Below are positions 1 through 7,796 of a stretch of DNA of 64,000 bases, one piece after another (position 1 is the stretch's first letter; every line of letters starts with the position of its first letter). A model generated the notes under the pieces. It did not search any database, had not been told where the DNA came from, and saw only the letters and a list, made by a program, of their open reading frames with translations. The DNA comes from Salegentibacter sp. R32 (GTDB taxonomy: Bacteria; Bacteroidota; Bacteroidia; Flavobacteriales; Flavobacteriaceae). The position numbers and the translations under genes were made by a program. Location: positions 52,985 through 116,984 of the forward strand of contig NZ_RXOM01000009.1 of assembly GCF_008692195.1 (NCBI RefSeq), in the 5' to 3' direction.

Positions 1-431
1 AAGGAAAAACCATCACTACGGCAGAAAGCTGTACAGGAGGTAGAATAGCATCAAGATTAACCGTAGTTTCAGGAGCTTCTAAATTTTTTAGGGGCGGAAT
101 TGTTACCTACGAAACTGCCACTAAAAATTATGTTTTAGGGATTTCAGAGGAAATTATCAATACCTATTCAGTGGTGAGTCCAGAGATTACCAAAGAAATG
201 GCGATAAAGGCCAAAGCTTTGTTCAGGACAGATTATGCGGTGGCTACCACAGGAAACGCAGGCCCCACTAAAGGCGATAGCGATGCAGAAATTGGGACGG
301 TTTACATTGCAATTGCAACTCCTAATGGAGTAGAAGTGGTGGAAAGCCACTTAGGGAAACAGCGTGAAAAAGTCACTGAAAAGGCAGTTTACAAAGCATT
401 AGGATTAATTTTAGAAGAAATAGAAAAATAA
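1..431 (+). CDS. CinA family protein, C-terminal amidase domain (partial, 5' end outside window)
   Basis: Reading frame 3 is open from the first bases and ends at 431, giving about 142 residues with no start inside the window. It begins GKTITTAESCTGGRIASRLT, the conserved opening of the CinA C-terminal (nicotinamide-nucleotide amidase, PncC-like) domain with its catalytic-region serine, and continues with GGIVTYET and a TGNAGPT(K)GD motif typical of the family. The domain deamidates NMN to nicotinate mononucleotide. I cannot see whether an N-terminal MoCF-like domain is present, so this could be full-length CinA or a stand-alone PncC. It ends about 80 bases before rpmB, which has its own promoter candidate. 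An ATG at 171 is internal and would remove the active-site region, so it is not the true start. Confidence 0.9.
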   Translation, partial: GKTITTAESCTGGRIASRLTVVSGASKFFRGGIVTYETATKNYVLGISEEIINTYSVVSPEITKEMAIKAKALFRTDYAVATTGNAGPTKGDSDAEIGTVYIAIATPNGVEVVESHLGKQREKVTEKAVYKALGLILEEIEK

Positions 432-447
432 AATATTTTATATTTGT

Positions 448-474
448 TTGTTCTGTAAAAAAATCGTTAATTTG
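448..474 (+). promoter_or_regulatory. Candidate promoter of rpmB operon
   Basis: TTG at 448-450 and a TTAATTTG box at 467-474, separated by 16 bases. This is close to the Bacteroidota primary-sigma consensus TTG-N17-23-TANNTTTG, but the -7 box has one mismatch. It lies 36 bases before the rpmB start. Confidence 0.45.
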
Positions 475-510
475 CAGCCTGTTTTGAAATAACGAGAAAA
501 GATTAGAAAA

Positions 511-750
511 ATGTCAAGAGTTTGTGAACTTACGGGAAAAAAAGCGATGGTAGGAAACAATGTTTCTCACGCGATGAACAAAACCAAGCGTAAATTTAAC
601 GCTAACTTGGTAAAGAAGCGTTTCTACATCCCTGAAGAAGATAAATGGATTACGTTAAGAGTATCTACTTCTGCTTTAAAAAATATTAACAAAAGAGGAA
701 TCTCTGCTGTAATTAAAGAAGCAAGAGAAAAAGGATTCTTAAAAAAGTAA
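511..750 (+). CDS. rpmB: 50S ribosomal protein L28
   Basis: A 79-residue basic protein starting MSRVCELTGKKAMVGNNVSH, the usual L28 N-terminus, with KTKRKFNANL and an R-V-S-T-SALK segment also characteristic. L28 is a structural protein of the large ribosomal subunit. Length matches the family. It is followed 26 bases later by L33 and then a DUF4295 protein, the usual Bacteroidota order, so the three are probably co-transcribed and end at the hairpin at 1139-1171. Confidence 0.97.
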   Translation: MSRVCELTGKKAMVGNNVSHAMNKTKRKFNANLVKKRFYIPEEDKWITLRVSTSALKNINKRGISAVIKEAREKGFLKK

Positions 751-776
751 TCTCTTAACCCTTAATACAAAGAAAG

Positions 777-959
777 ATGGCAAAAAAAGGAAATAGAGTT
801 CAAGTAATTTTAGAGTGTACAGAGCATAAAACCTCAGGAAAACCAGGTACATCTAGATATATTACCACCAAAAATAAAAAGAATACACCGGATAGAATTG
901 AGTTAAAGAAATTTAACCCAATCCTTAATAAAATGACGGTTCACAAAGAAATAAAGTAA
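777..959 (+). CDS. rpmG: 50S ribosomal protein L33
   Basis: A 60-residue basic protein starting [18 protein letters not shown], with the family pattern [20 protein letters not shown] and ending in KEIK. L33 is a small large-subunit protein near the E site. Only one cysteine (C14) is present and the zinc-binding CxxC pairs are absent, so this is the zinc-independent form. It sits between rpmB and the DUF4295 gene with very short gaps. Confidence 0.97.
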   Translation: MAKKGNRVQVILECTEHKTSGKPGTSRYITTKNKKNTPDRIELKKFNPILNKMTVHKEIK

Positions 960-965
960 TAAGTT

Positions 966-1118
966 ATGGCAAAGAAATCGGTAGCATCGTTACAAACAGG
1001 ATCTAAAAGACTTACAAAGGCGATCAAAATGAAAAAGTCTGCAAAATCAGGAGCTTATGTTTTTGAAGAGCAGATTATGGCGCCAGATCAAGTAAACGAT
1101 TTTTTCAAAGAAAAATAA
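966..1118 (+). CDS. DUF4295 family small basic protein
   Basis: A 50-residue ORF beginning MAKKSVASLQTGSKRLTKAI and ending in a DQVNDFFKEK tail. It starts 6 bases after the L33 stop. The length, the lysine-rich N-terminal half and the position directly after rpmG match the DUF4295 family, which is found in Bacteroidota at this place. Its function is not known. The linkage to ribosomal genes and the basic composition suggest a ribosome-associated role, which is inference. Confidence 0.9.
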   Translation: MAKKSVASLQTGSKRLTKAIKMKKSAKSGAYVFEEQIMAPDQVNDFFKEK

Positions 1119-1138
1119 ATCGTATTAAAAAAATATAT

Positions 1139-1171
1139 AAGCCGCTTTGATAATTTTCAAGGCGGCTTTTT
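1139..1171 (+). terminator. Rho-independent terminator after the ribosomal protein operon
   Basis: Arms AAGCCGCTTTGA (1139-1150) and TCAAGGCGGCTT (1157-1168), a 12-bp stem with one G-T pair and a 6-base loop, run into a T-rich tract. It lies 20 bases after the DUF4295 stop. Confidence 0.85.
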
Positions 1172-1202
1172 GTTTTTTGTATATTTACATCAAAATTAAT
1201 TA

Positions 1203-1315
1203 GGGCGTTCCCACGCAAAAAACGTGGTCGGGCTGTCGGCAGTCGCTTTTTTCAATTCCTGCTTAGCGCAGTAATTGAAAAAGAGCTTCAACAAATGCCT
1301 CCATCCCTAACGCAA
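1203..1315. repeat. Structured intergenic repeat element, copy 1
   Basis: The element starts GGGCGTTCCC and ends ATCCCTAACGC, so its ends can pair (GCGTT 1205-1209 with AACGC 1309-1313). Inside are a CCACG/CGTGG hairpin, a conserved GGTCGGGCT block, and a long hairpin at 1246-1285 (CTTTTTTCAATT pairs with AATTGAAAAAGAG, capped by CTGC/GCAG). Copy 2 at 54073-54193 has the same blocks in the same order with changed but still complementary stems. It sits between the ribosomal terminator and ftsY and may be in the ftsY leader. Confidence 0.75.
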
Positions 1316-1329
1316 ACCAAAGTACACGT

Positions 1330-2289
1330 ATGAGTTTTTTTAAAAAGATTTTTTCAAAAGAAAAAAAAGAAACGTTAGACAAAGGCCTAGAAAAGTCTAA
1401 AGAAAATTTCTTTGGTAAGCTAAGTAAAGCAGTTGCCGGTAAGTCTAAAGTTGACGATGAAGTTTTAGACGATTTAGAGGAAGTTTTGGTAACCAGCGAT
1501 GTTGGGGTAAAAACCACGATTAAGATTATTGATAGAATAGAAGAGCGTGTGGCCCGCGATAAATATTTAGGCACTTCAGAATTAGATAAGATACTTCGGG
1601 AAGAAATTGCCGGACTTTTAAGTGAAACCGGTTCTGGAGAGGAAACCGAGTTTGTGGTTCCCAGTAAAAAGCCTTATGTGATTATGGTCGTGGGTGTAAA
1701 TGGTGTAGGAAAAACAACGACAATCGGGAAGTTGGCCTATCAGTTTAAAAAGCAAGGCAAAAAAGTGGTACTTGGTGCTGGTGATACCTTTAGAGCGGCT
1801 GCAATAGACCAATTACAAATCTGGGCAGATCGGGTAGATGTTCCTATTGTAAAACAAAAAATGGGTAGTGATCCGGCTAGTGTAGCTTTTGATACTGTAC
1901 AAAGTGCTATCAAGCAAGATGCAGATGTAGTGATTATCGATACAGCAGGAAGGCTTCATAATAAAGTGAATTTAATGAATGAGCTTTCTAAAGTAAAACG
2001 GGTGATGCAGAAAGTGGTAGATAACGTTCCTGATGAAGTTTTATTGGTATTAGATGGATCAACCGGGCAAAATGCTTTTGAGCAAGCTAAACAGTTTACA
2101 GCAGCTACTGAAGTTACTTCGTTAGCCGTAACTAAATTGGATGGTACGGCAAAAGGTGGAGTGGTGATTGGCATTAGCGACCAATTTCAAATTCCTGTAA
2201 AATATATTGGCGTAGGGGAAGGTATTGAAGATTTACAGGTTTTTAATAAAAATGAATTTGTAGATTCTTTCTTCAAAAAGAGTATTTAA
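1330..2289 (+). CDS. ftsY: Signal recognition particle receptor FtsY
   Basis: A 319-residue SRP-type GTPase that docks SRP-ribosome complexes at the inner membrane. The basic N-terminus MSFFKKIFSKEKKE and a helical N domain (about 30-100) are followed by the NG GTPase core: P-loop GVNGVGKTT (122-130), GDTFRAAA (151-158), DTAGR, TKLDGTAKGG and the C-terminal GVGEGIEDL. The long acidic A domain of enterobacterial FtsY is missing, as usual in Bacteroidota. The start at 1330 gives the expected N-terminus. It directly follows the structured repeat, and the next gene starts 4 bases after its stop. Confidence 0.97.
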   Translation: MSFFKKIFSKEKKETLDKGLEKSKENFFGKLSKAVAGKSKVDDEVLDDLEEVLVTSDVGVKTTIKIIDRIEERVARDKYLGTSELDKILREEIAGLLSETGSGEETEFVVPSKKPYVIMVVGVNGVGKTTTIGKLAYQFKKQGKKVVLGAGDTFRAAAIDQLQIWADRVDVPIVKQKMGSDPASVAFDTVQSAIKQDADVVIIDTAGRLHNKVNLMNELSKVKRVMQKVVDNVPDEVLLVLDGSTGQNAFEQAKQFTAATEVTSLAVTKLDGTAKGGVVIGISDQFQIPVKYIGVGEGIEDLQVFNKNEFVDSFFKKSI

Positions 2290-2293
2290 AGAT

Positions 2294-2587
2294 ATGCAAG
2301 AAAACAGGCCTAAACCTTTTTCTAAAGAGCGAACAAAAGCTACGATATGTAAGCTTATTTTCTTTTACAGTGTCTTTTTTGTAGTAATGAAAATTATCGC
2401 GGTTTTTGATGGCTATCCGATGAAGGCTTCATTTATGTTGAGTATTCCTTTTTTACTTTTGGCGTTGTGGGGACTTTTTCAGGTAAGAAAAGACACCTAT
2501 AGTTGGTTTTATGTAATTTTAGGAATCCTCATAGTTTCGGCAATGCGGTATTATGAAGTGATGATTTATAATTATTTAATGGCGTAA
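2294..2587 (+). CDS. Small hydrophobic membrane protein, unknown function
   Basis: A 97-residue protein with a polar, basic N-terminus (about 1-20) and three predicted membrane segments at roughly 21-40, 44-64 and 70-90. No family recognised. It begins 4 bases after the ftsY stop, so it is probably co-transcribed with ftsY. Its stop abuts the stop of the convergent DUF1573 gene (2587/2588) with no spacer and no visible terminator. It may be a lineage-specific gene brought in with, or stranded by, the neighbouring exopolysaccharide operon; that is inference. Confidence 0.7.
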   Translation: MQENRPKPFSKERTKATICKLIFFYSVFFVVMKIIAVFDGYPMKASFMLSIPFLLLALWGLFQVRKDTYSWFYVILGILIVSAMRYYEVMIYNYLMA

Positions 2588-3115
2588 TTATTTATTCTCC
2601 TCAGGAACGGAATACATTAATTTAGCTTTACCATCTACCAATTCTTTTATTCCGTATTTTTCTTTCTTGCTTTGGTAAATTTGTTCATAATCCCTTATCA
2701 CTAAAGGATCTGGAACTACATTGGTAGAAAATTTCACTTCATTGGTTAGCGTATCCCTAATATTGGCGATAATTAAAATATAATGCTCCACATAGCCAAT
2801 ATTTTTAGAACTGTCGTATTCAAAATTTAAGTAAGCAGATTTGTTAGGTTTTATAGGACGGTCGTAATCGTCTGTAGTGATACAGGCACAACCTGCTTGC
2901 ACATCTCTTATAATTAGCGGATATTTTCCCGTATTCGTAAATTTATAGCTTACGTTGAGTGTATCGCCACGCACCACAGGGTAATATTTTCTCACAGGGT
3001 CTTCAATGCTCATAGAAGTAATGGGCATCGCTTCTTGAACCCTTTCTGAGAAGTAATCGCAACTCATTAAAGTGCTTATGAAAAATAAAAATAATATGTA
3101 GGGAAGTAATTTCAT
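2588..3115 (-). CDS. DUF1573 family lipoprotein
   Basis: A 175-residue protein with a lipoprotein signal peptide (hydrophobic residues about 4-16, then LMSC with the lipidated cysteine at 19). The mature part has the DUF1573 Ig-like pattern: VSYKFTNTGKYPLIIRDVQAGCACI, then a Y-D-S-S-K-N-IGYVEHYI segment. DUF1573 proteins are extracytoplasmic proteins of unknown function common in Bacteroidota. It is the last gene of the five-gene minus-strand operon, starting one base after the DUF4838 gene stops, so it is likely co-expressed with the polysaccharide genes. It could be an accessory anchored in the outer membrane; this is inference from position. Confidence 0.85.
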   Translation of the reverse strand: MKLLPYILFLFFISTLMSCDYFSERVQEAMPITSMSIEDPVRKYYPVVRGDTLNVSYKFTNTGKYPLIIRDVQAGCACITTDDYDRPIKPNKSAYLNFEYDSSKNIGYVEHYILIIANIRDTLTNEVKFSTNVVPDPLVIRDYEQIYQSKKEKYGIKELVDGKAKLMYSVPEENK

Positions 3116-3116
3116 T

Positions 3117-4898
3117 TTAATTAATTATAATTTCATCACAAGCGATTGCATTTTTACTGTTGCTGTTTTTTGGTCGTATAAAAGTTAAGCTAAAATCTCC
3201 ATCAATTTTATTAAAATCTACCGGAATTTCTATCGTTTTTTTCTCTTTTTCTGAAGAAGGTTCAATAGTAACTTTGTTTTCCTGACCATTATTCTTGAAA
3301 ATTATTTCTGTAGGAAAATAGATTTGGTGTTTTGGCGCATTTAATAAACCAACTTTTATATGTGTTGCTTCTTTATAGATTTCTTGATTAGGCATTTCAA
3401 CTTGTAAATCCGCTACGGTGCAAATTAGCCAGTTGGTATTGTAATCTAGAAGCCCGTAAGTTCCGTTATTCAGAATTTTTATGTTTGAGTAAGCTTCATC
3501 TAATTGTGAACTTGCTTTTAATTTTTGATGAATAAAGTAATTGGTTTTATCTTTTTGAATGATTTCTTTATTCCACAAATGAATATAATCTGAAATTTTA
3601 TCATTGGCTTCGTTATAATCAGCTATTCCTGTTTTTTCAGCTAATAACTCTAAATTTTTTAGAAGCTTGTTAACTTCCGGTTGAATTGTAATTTTGAAAT
3701 CTTCTAAAGTCGCATAACCGTTCGGCTGAACTCCTAAGTATCGCATTTGCTCTAACTTTAAAAAAGTAGCTGAAAGTAACAAGGCTTGAGTGTTGAAATT
3801 ATCCTCTAAAGGGGAAGCTTTTTCTAATTCCGTATAAAATTCATTAAACCTATTAACATCAATATATTTTTTTGTGGCTTCTTGGATTCCACTGTAAATC
3901 CCCATTGACTTTTTAGATTCGGCAAAATCATCTTGAATACTTAGGTAATAATCACAAATTAATTGACTATAGCTTGAAGGATATCTTTTTTCAACTTCTG
4001 TAGAAATAATTTCATTTAAATCTGAATCTACATCAATTAATAGTTTAGCTATACTTCCCGCTTTTACTTCTTGCATAGCAGAATAGCTTTCACTGCCATT
4101 AATGAAAATGCCGGTGACACCGTTTTCTTTTAAAAATTTTAAATTCTCCTGAAGGACTTTTAGGTTAGGGTAAAAATCTAGGTAATTATCGTAGTTCAAC
4201 GTATATTCCCAAACAAAGATTTCATTTACTTTTTCTTTCCACTTATTGATTTTGGTTTTTAATTCATCAGCTTCCGGGAGTTCTTTGTACATTTTCCCTT
4301 CTTGGTAATCAATAGTGCTAAAAAAAACACCAACGTTTTGGGGTTGTTTTTCTTTAGGCGGATTTTTAACGCTAATGTAAGCGGTGGTGAAAAATTCTTG
4401 TTTAGGAAAATCTTTAGCTAGTTCTGCTAATAAGTTGAATAATGCCGGACTTGCATCTGTTTTGGTGTTTCCTGCGGTTTTGCATTTGTCACATTGGCAA
4501 ACTAAAGCATTATCGTTGGGATTAATCATATAGTAGTCATATGATTCTTTCCTTTTTTCAATATTTTCGATAAGGATTTCCTTTAATTCTTCGCTTGAAA
4601 AACAGAATTGTTCTTGATTTCTTTCACTATCTATTAAAGCATAAACAGATGAATTGGGCTGAATGTAAAATGGAATCCATTTGGGTAAATTATGTCCCCA
4701 CAATCCCCAAGTTTCATCTAACGGTGTGTTCTTATATTCAGCTTTAAATTCTTCAGTATTAGTAACCATTGGGAAATAGGTATCCCGGTATTTAAAACTG
4801 AATTCTTTTTTATTTTGTGCTGAAGAATAATTCATCATGAAAAAACAAAACCAGCATAAAAATGTAAGATTATAATATGTAAACTTTATGTGTTCCAT
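3117..4898 (-). CDS. Secreted DUF4838-like protein, putative glycan-acting enzyme
   Basis: A 593-residue protein from the ATG at 4898; a GTG six codons upstream would overlap the previous gene. The N-terminus has a signal-peptide-like hydrophobic stretch (FTYYNLTFLCWFCFFMMNYSSAQ). About residues 130-145 contain VCQCDKCKTAG, the cysteine motif I associate with DUF4838, a Bacteroidota family with a TIM-barrel glycosidase-like fold. An FVWEYTLNYDNYL stretch and a GVTGIFINGSESYSAMQE segment resemble barrel strands carrying acidic residues. The C-terminal part is probably a beta-sandwich. The gene follows the YaiO-like barrel gene by one base, so it may trim or modify the exported polymer as PgaB does in the Pga system. 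The family call is from motif memory. Confidence 0.65.
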   Translation of the reverse strand: MEHIKFTYYNLTFLCWFCFFMMNYSSAQNKKEFSFKYRDTYFPMVTNTEEFKAEYKNTPLDETWGLWGHNLPKWIPFYIQPNSSVYALIDSERNQEQFCFSSEELKEILIENIEKRKESYDYYMINPNDNALVCQCDKCKTAGNTKTDASPALFNLLAELAKDFPKQEFFTTAYISVKNPPKEKQPQNVGVFFSTIDYQEGKMYKELPEADELKTKINKWKEKVNEIFVWEYTLNYDNYLDFYPNLKVLQENLKFLKENGVTGIFINGSESYSAMQEVKAGSIAKLLIDVDSDLNEIISTEVEKRYPSSYSQLICDYYLSIQDDFAESKKSMGIYSGIQEATKKYIDVNRFNEFYTELEKASPLEDNFNTQALLLSATFLKLEQMRYLGVQPNGYATLEDFKITIQPEVNKLLKNLELLAEKTGIADYNEANDKISDYIHLWNKEIIQKDKTNYFIHQKLKASSQLDEAYSNIKILNNGTYGLLDYNTNWLICTVADLQVEMPNQEIYKEATHIKVGLLNAPKHQIYFPTEIIFKNNGQENKVTIEPSSEKEKKTIEIPVDFNKIDGDFSLTFIRPKNSNSKNAIACDEIIIN

Positions 4899-4899
4899 T

Positions 4900-7776
4900 T
4901 TAGAATCTAATTTCACAAAGCATGGTTAGCTGATATTGATTTTGAAAATAATCTTGTCTTATTTCATAATTGTACCAGTTTCCGTAGAAACCAAAGGCTA
5001 CATTTTTATTAACCGGCCATTGATATCCTGCACCCACCATGGTATGCACAAAATCGAAAAATGTATCGTATTGAAATGCTAATTTTTGGTCGTAGGGAGC
5101 TGTACCCACTGAGGCTATAAGTTGAACGAACCGCCGATGATATAAATAGTATTTAGACCTAACTACCAAGTTGGTATAGCTATCGTCAAAGTCGGTAAGG
5201 TATTGAAATCTGGCATTCAACCAAAAATCGTTTATGGTTCTAGAAGCGCCAACTATACCGGTAACCAAGTTTCTGTCATCTTGTAATTTATCGTAACGGG
5301 CTCCTAATTCTACTTCCCAATTGCTTTCTAGATTCTTGAATACAGAAGCTTGTAAACGATGTTTAGGGAAGTATTGTGTTCCCAAAAAGTAACTGGCTTT
5401 AGCATAAACTGTCGGGCTGAAAATATGTTGCCAATCTACATTTAATTGAACCCCGGCACCTTCACTTCTAGCCACATAATTGGCACCAATTCCATATGAA
5501 TTATTGGTGTAAAACTTAGTGTAGTGCAAGGTAGCCATTCTATTAACAAACACGGTCGAGTCTGAATCAAATCGAATATAGCTTGCATCAATTTGATTGT
5601 CGTATGTTCTGTTGGTTAAATATTCAAGATGCCGTTTCCATTGCAAGGCTTCTTCAGGAGCAGGTTTGTAATATTTTTGATAATATAAAGCTGAATCATA
5701 TTCTTTAAGGTTTTCATAAACTTCGCCTTTGGCTACTTTTAGATTATCCAACCACGGATATTCCTTTATTTTTCCATTTAAATAAGTTAAAGCCCGTAAG
5801 TTTTCGTGTGCTCTTTTGTAAGCATCTACAAGTTCATTTACGGCAGGATTGTCCTTGGGCATGTAATCTACCGATTTGGTGAAATCTGCATATGCTGCAG
5901 TATAAAGCTCCACACTTTTTTTATACATTCCTCTTTTGTAGTAGGCAATGGCTATAGATTTTTTTATTTCCATATCGTATGGATTCCTTTCGTAAAAAGG
6001 TTCTAATAGCGCTATGGTCCAATCGGTTTTGTAATCTAGTAAGTAAGCATCTGCCAGTTTTAAAGCAATATCTTTGTCGTTAGGGTAAGCTTCTAGGGCT
6101 TTTTCACCTAAATTCATTGCTTTTTGTTTGTGCTCCATTGCCAGAGCAGCATTAATACTATAAAGGTAAAGCGCTTTGCTGGGTTGTTGTTCTATAAGTT
6201 CATCTACTTCTTCTAGGGCTTGTGCATATTCTTCATTCTTCATTAAATTATTTACATAGATAGATAATTGATAAAGATGAATGTCTTCATATTTTTCAGA
6301 ATCAGGGTATTCCCTAGTTAGGTTTCCGGTAATTTCCAGTCCTTCAGGATAGCGTTGTGTTTTAAAATAAATGTTGCTTTTATTTAATAGGTACTCTGGA
6401 TTATCAGGAAATCTTTCAATTAAATAATCGGCATACTCCATAGCTTTGTCATACTTTTCTTGTTGCATGGCAATATTATAGAGTTGTTCATTGGCTAAGA
6501 TTTCCCATTCAGGTTCCGTTCTTAGTAACAAAAATGCAGATTTTGCTTCATAAAGTTGATTTTGTTCTAAATAGCTTTTGGCTTTTTCAAATTTATTTAA
6601 TTGATATAAATATTGAAGTTCTTCATCTTCCGGGTAATAGGAATAAAGTTCTTCTAGGGTTTTGTTGTAATTATTTTCATCTTCCAGTTCTTTATAGAGT
6701 GCTAGTTTTTTACTGAGTAAATCTTTGGAAGTTGGTGTTCTTTCTAAGCCTTTATTAATGTAATATTCAGCGTCTGTATAATATCCTTTTGCCAAAGCGG
6801 TTTTTATAATGTAATTGAGTGCTTCTTGATTGGCAGGATTTTCTGCATATATTTTTTTGTAAATAATATAAGGGTCTGTGTTCTCGTAATAATTGGCCGC
6901 TCTGGTTTGAAGATAGGTGTTCAACTCGCTATATTCATTTAATTTTAAATGTTGCTTGGTATCGTCAAGCAAATTCATAGCATTATTGTATTGACCCAAT
7001 TCTTCCATGAGGCCAATATTTTTTCTTATAATTTGTGGGTCTTCCGGTAATTTTTTAAGAGCAATGGAAGCATAATTTAAAGCTGCATTTTTATCTCCTT
7101 TGTTTTCCAATTCATTTTTAATGAGCATTAAATAGGCTTGTTTATTATCTGGGTCCTCTTCAAGGATAGATTCATAAATACTTTTGATGCTATCGTAATC
7201 TTCAGAATTTTTTAAATCCCTTCCTTCCTCTTCCAGCATATAGACATAATCTCTTTGTATTTCATTGTCTTCGGGAAAGATTTGCTTTATTCTTTTTAAT
7301 TCACGTAAAGCTTCTACCTCGTTGCCCATTTCTCGGTATAGGTTCATTTTTTTTATCCACAAGCCTTTTTCGTACGGGGTTTGCTCGAGCATTTCATTTA
7401 CATAACAAATAGCAGAAGAATAACGCTTGGTTTGATGCTCGACATTCAACAAGTAGAGTAGGGCGGTATAATTTTGTAAGCGTGCATCTGCTGCTTTTCG
7501 TAAAATATATCTCGCTTTATCGTATTGTTTGAGTTCTAAATAACATTTACCTAAATATTCTTGAATATCTACATCATTTGGTGCTTTTTTATTTGCCTGT
7601 TTAATGGTCTCAAGGGCTTTTACGTAGTTCCCCTTTTTTTGTCCCCACTCTTTGGCAACTTCATATAAACTGTCTGATGATGATTTTCTTTTTATTAGTT
7701 GACTATGTCCTTCTATAGTAGCTAGCAGAAGAAAAACAGGTAATATGATTTTTATTATTTGAAAAATATTTTTCAT
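4900..7776 (-). CDS. TPR-repeat protein with C-terminal YaiO-type outer membrane beta-barrel
   Basis: A 958-residue protein. A signal peptide (about 1-25, ending near EGHSQ) is followed by some 16-20 tetratricopeptide-like helical repeats covering roughly 35-690; repeating patterns such as AYLLDYKTDWTIALLEPFYE are clear. From about 705 to the C-terminal F it changes to aromatic-rich alternating strands (HYTKFYTNNSYGIGANYVAR, LGARYDKLQDDRNLVTGIVG) ending in MLCEIRF, the layout of YaiO-family barrels. TPR plus barrel is the architecture of PgaA, the poly-N-acetylglucosamine exporter. It lies 20 bases after the glycosyltransferase gene and is the likely secretion channel of this operon, with periplasmic TPRs as a polymer or enzyme docking platform. 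The role is inferred from architecture and context. Confidence 0.85.
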   Translation of the reverse strand: MKNIFQIIKIILPVFLLLATIEGHSQLIKRKSSSDSLYEVAKEWGQKKGNYVKALETIKQANKKAPNDVDIQEYLGKCYLELKQYDKARYILRKAADARLQNYTALLYLLNVEHQTKRYSSAICYVNEMLEQTPYEKGLWIKKMNLYREMGNEVEALRELKRIKQIFPEDNEIQRDYVYMLEEEGRDLKNSEDYDSIKSIYESILEEDPDNKQAYLMLIKNELENKGDKNAALNYASIALKKLPEDPQIIRKNIGLMEELGQYNNAMNLLDDTKQHLKLNEYSELNTYLQTRAANYYENTDPYIIYKKIYAENPANQEALNYIIKTALAKGYYTDAEYYINKGLERTPTSKDLLSKKLALYKELEDENNYNKTLEELYSYYPEDEELQYLYQLNKFEKAKSYLEQNQLYEAKSAFLLLRTEPEWEILANEQLYNIAMQQEKYDKAMEYADYLIERFPDNPEYLLNKSNIYFKTQRYPEGLEITGNLTREYPDSEKYEDIHLYQLSIYVNNLMKNEEYAQALEEVDELIEQQPSKALYLYSINAALAMEHKQKAMNLGEKALEAYPNDKDIALKLADAYLLDYKTDWTIALLEPFYERNPYDMEIKKSIAIAYYKRGMYKKSVELYTAAYADFTKSVDYMPKDNPAVNELVDAYKRAHENLRALTYLNGKIKEYPWLDNLKVAKGEVYENLKEYDSALYYQKYYKPAPEEALQWKRHLEYLTNRTYDNQIDASYIRFDSDSTVFVNRMATLHYTKFYTNNSYGIGANYVARSEGAGVQLNVDWQHIFSPTVYAKASYFLGTQYFPKHRLQASVFKNLESNWEVELGARYDKLQDDRNLVTGIVGASRTINDFWLNARFQYLTDFDDSYTNLVVRSKYYLYHRRFVQLIASVGTAPYDQKLAFQYDTFFDFVHTMVGAGYQWPVNKNVAFGFYGNWYNYEIRQDYFQNQYQLTMLCEIRF

Positions 7777-7796
7777 TGTATATAAATATACTTGTA

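Noticed and set aside
1263..1574. 103-codon minus-strand ORF
   Set aside because: Antisense to the start of ftsY and part of the structured repeat; a shadow of ftsY codon structure.
4900..7776. Tandem DNA repeat suggested by repetitive protein
   Set aside because: The TPR units are diverged at sequence level; there is no near-identical DNA repeat, only protein-level repetition.
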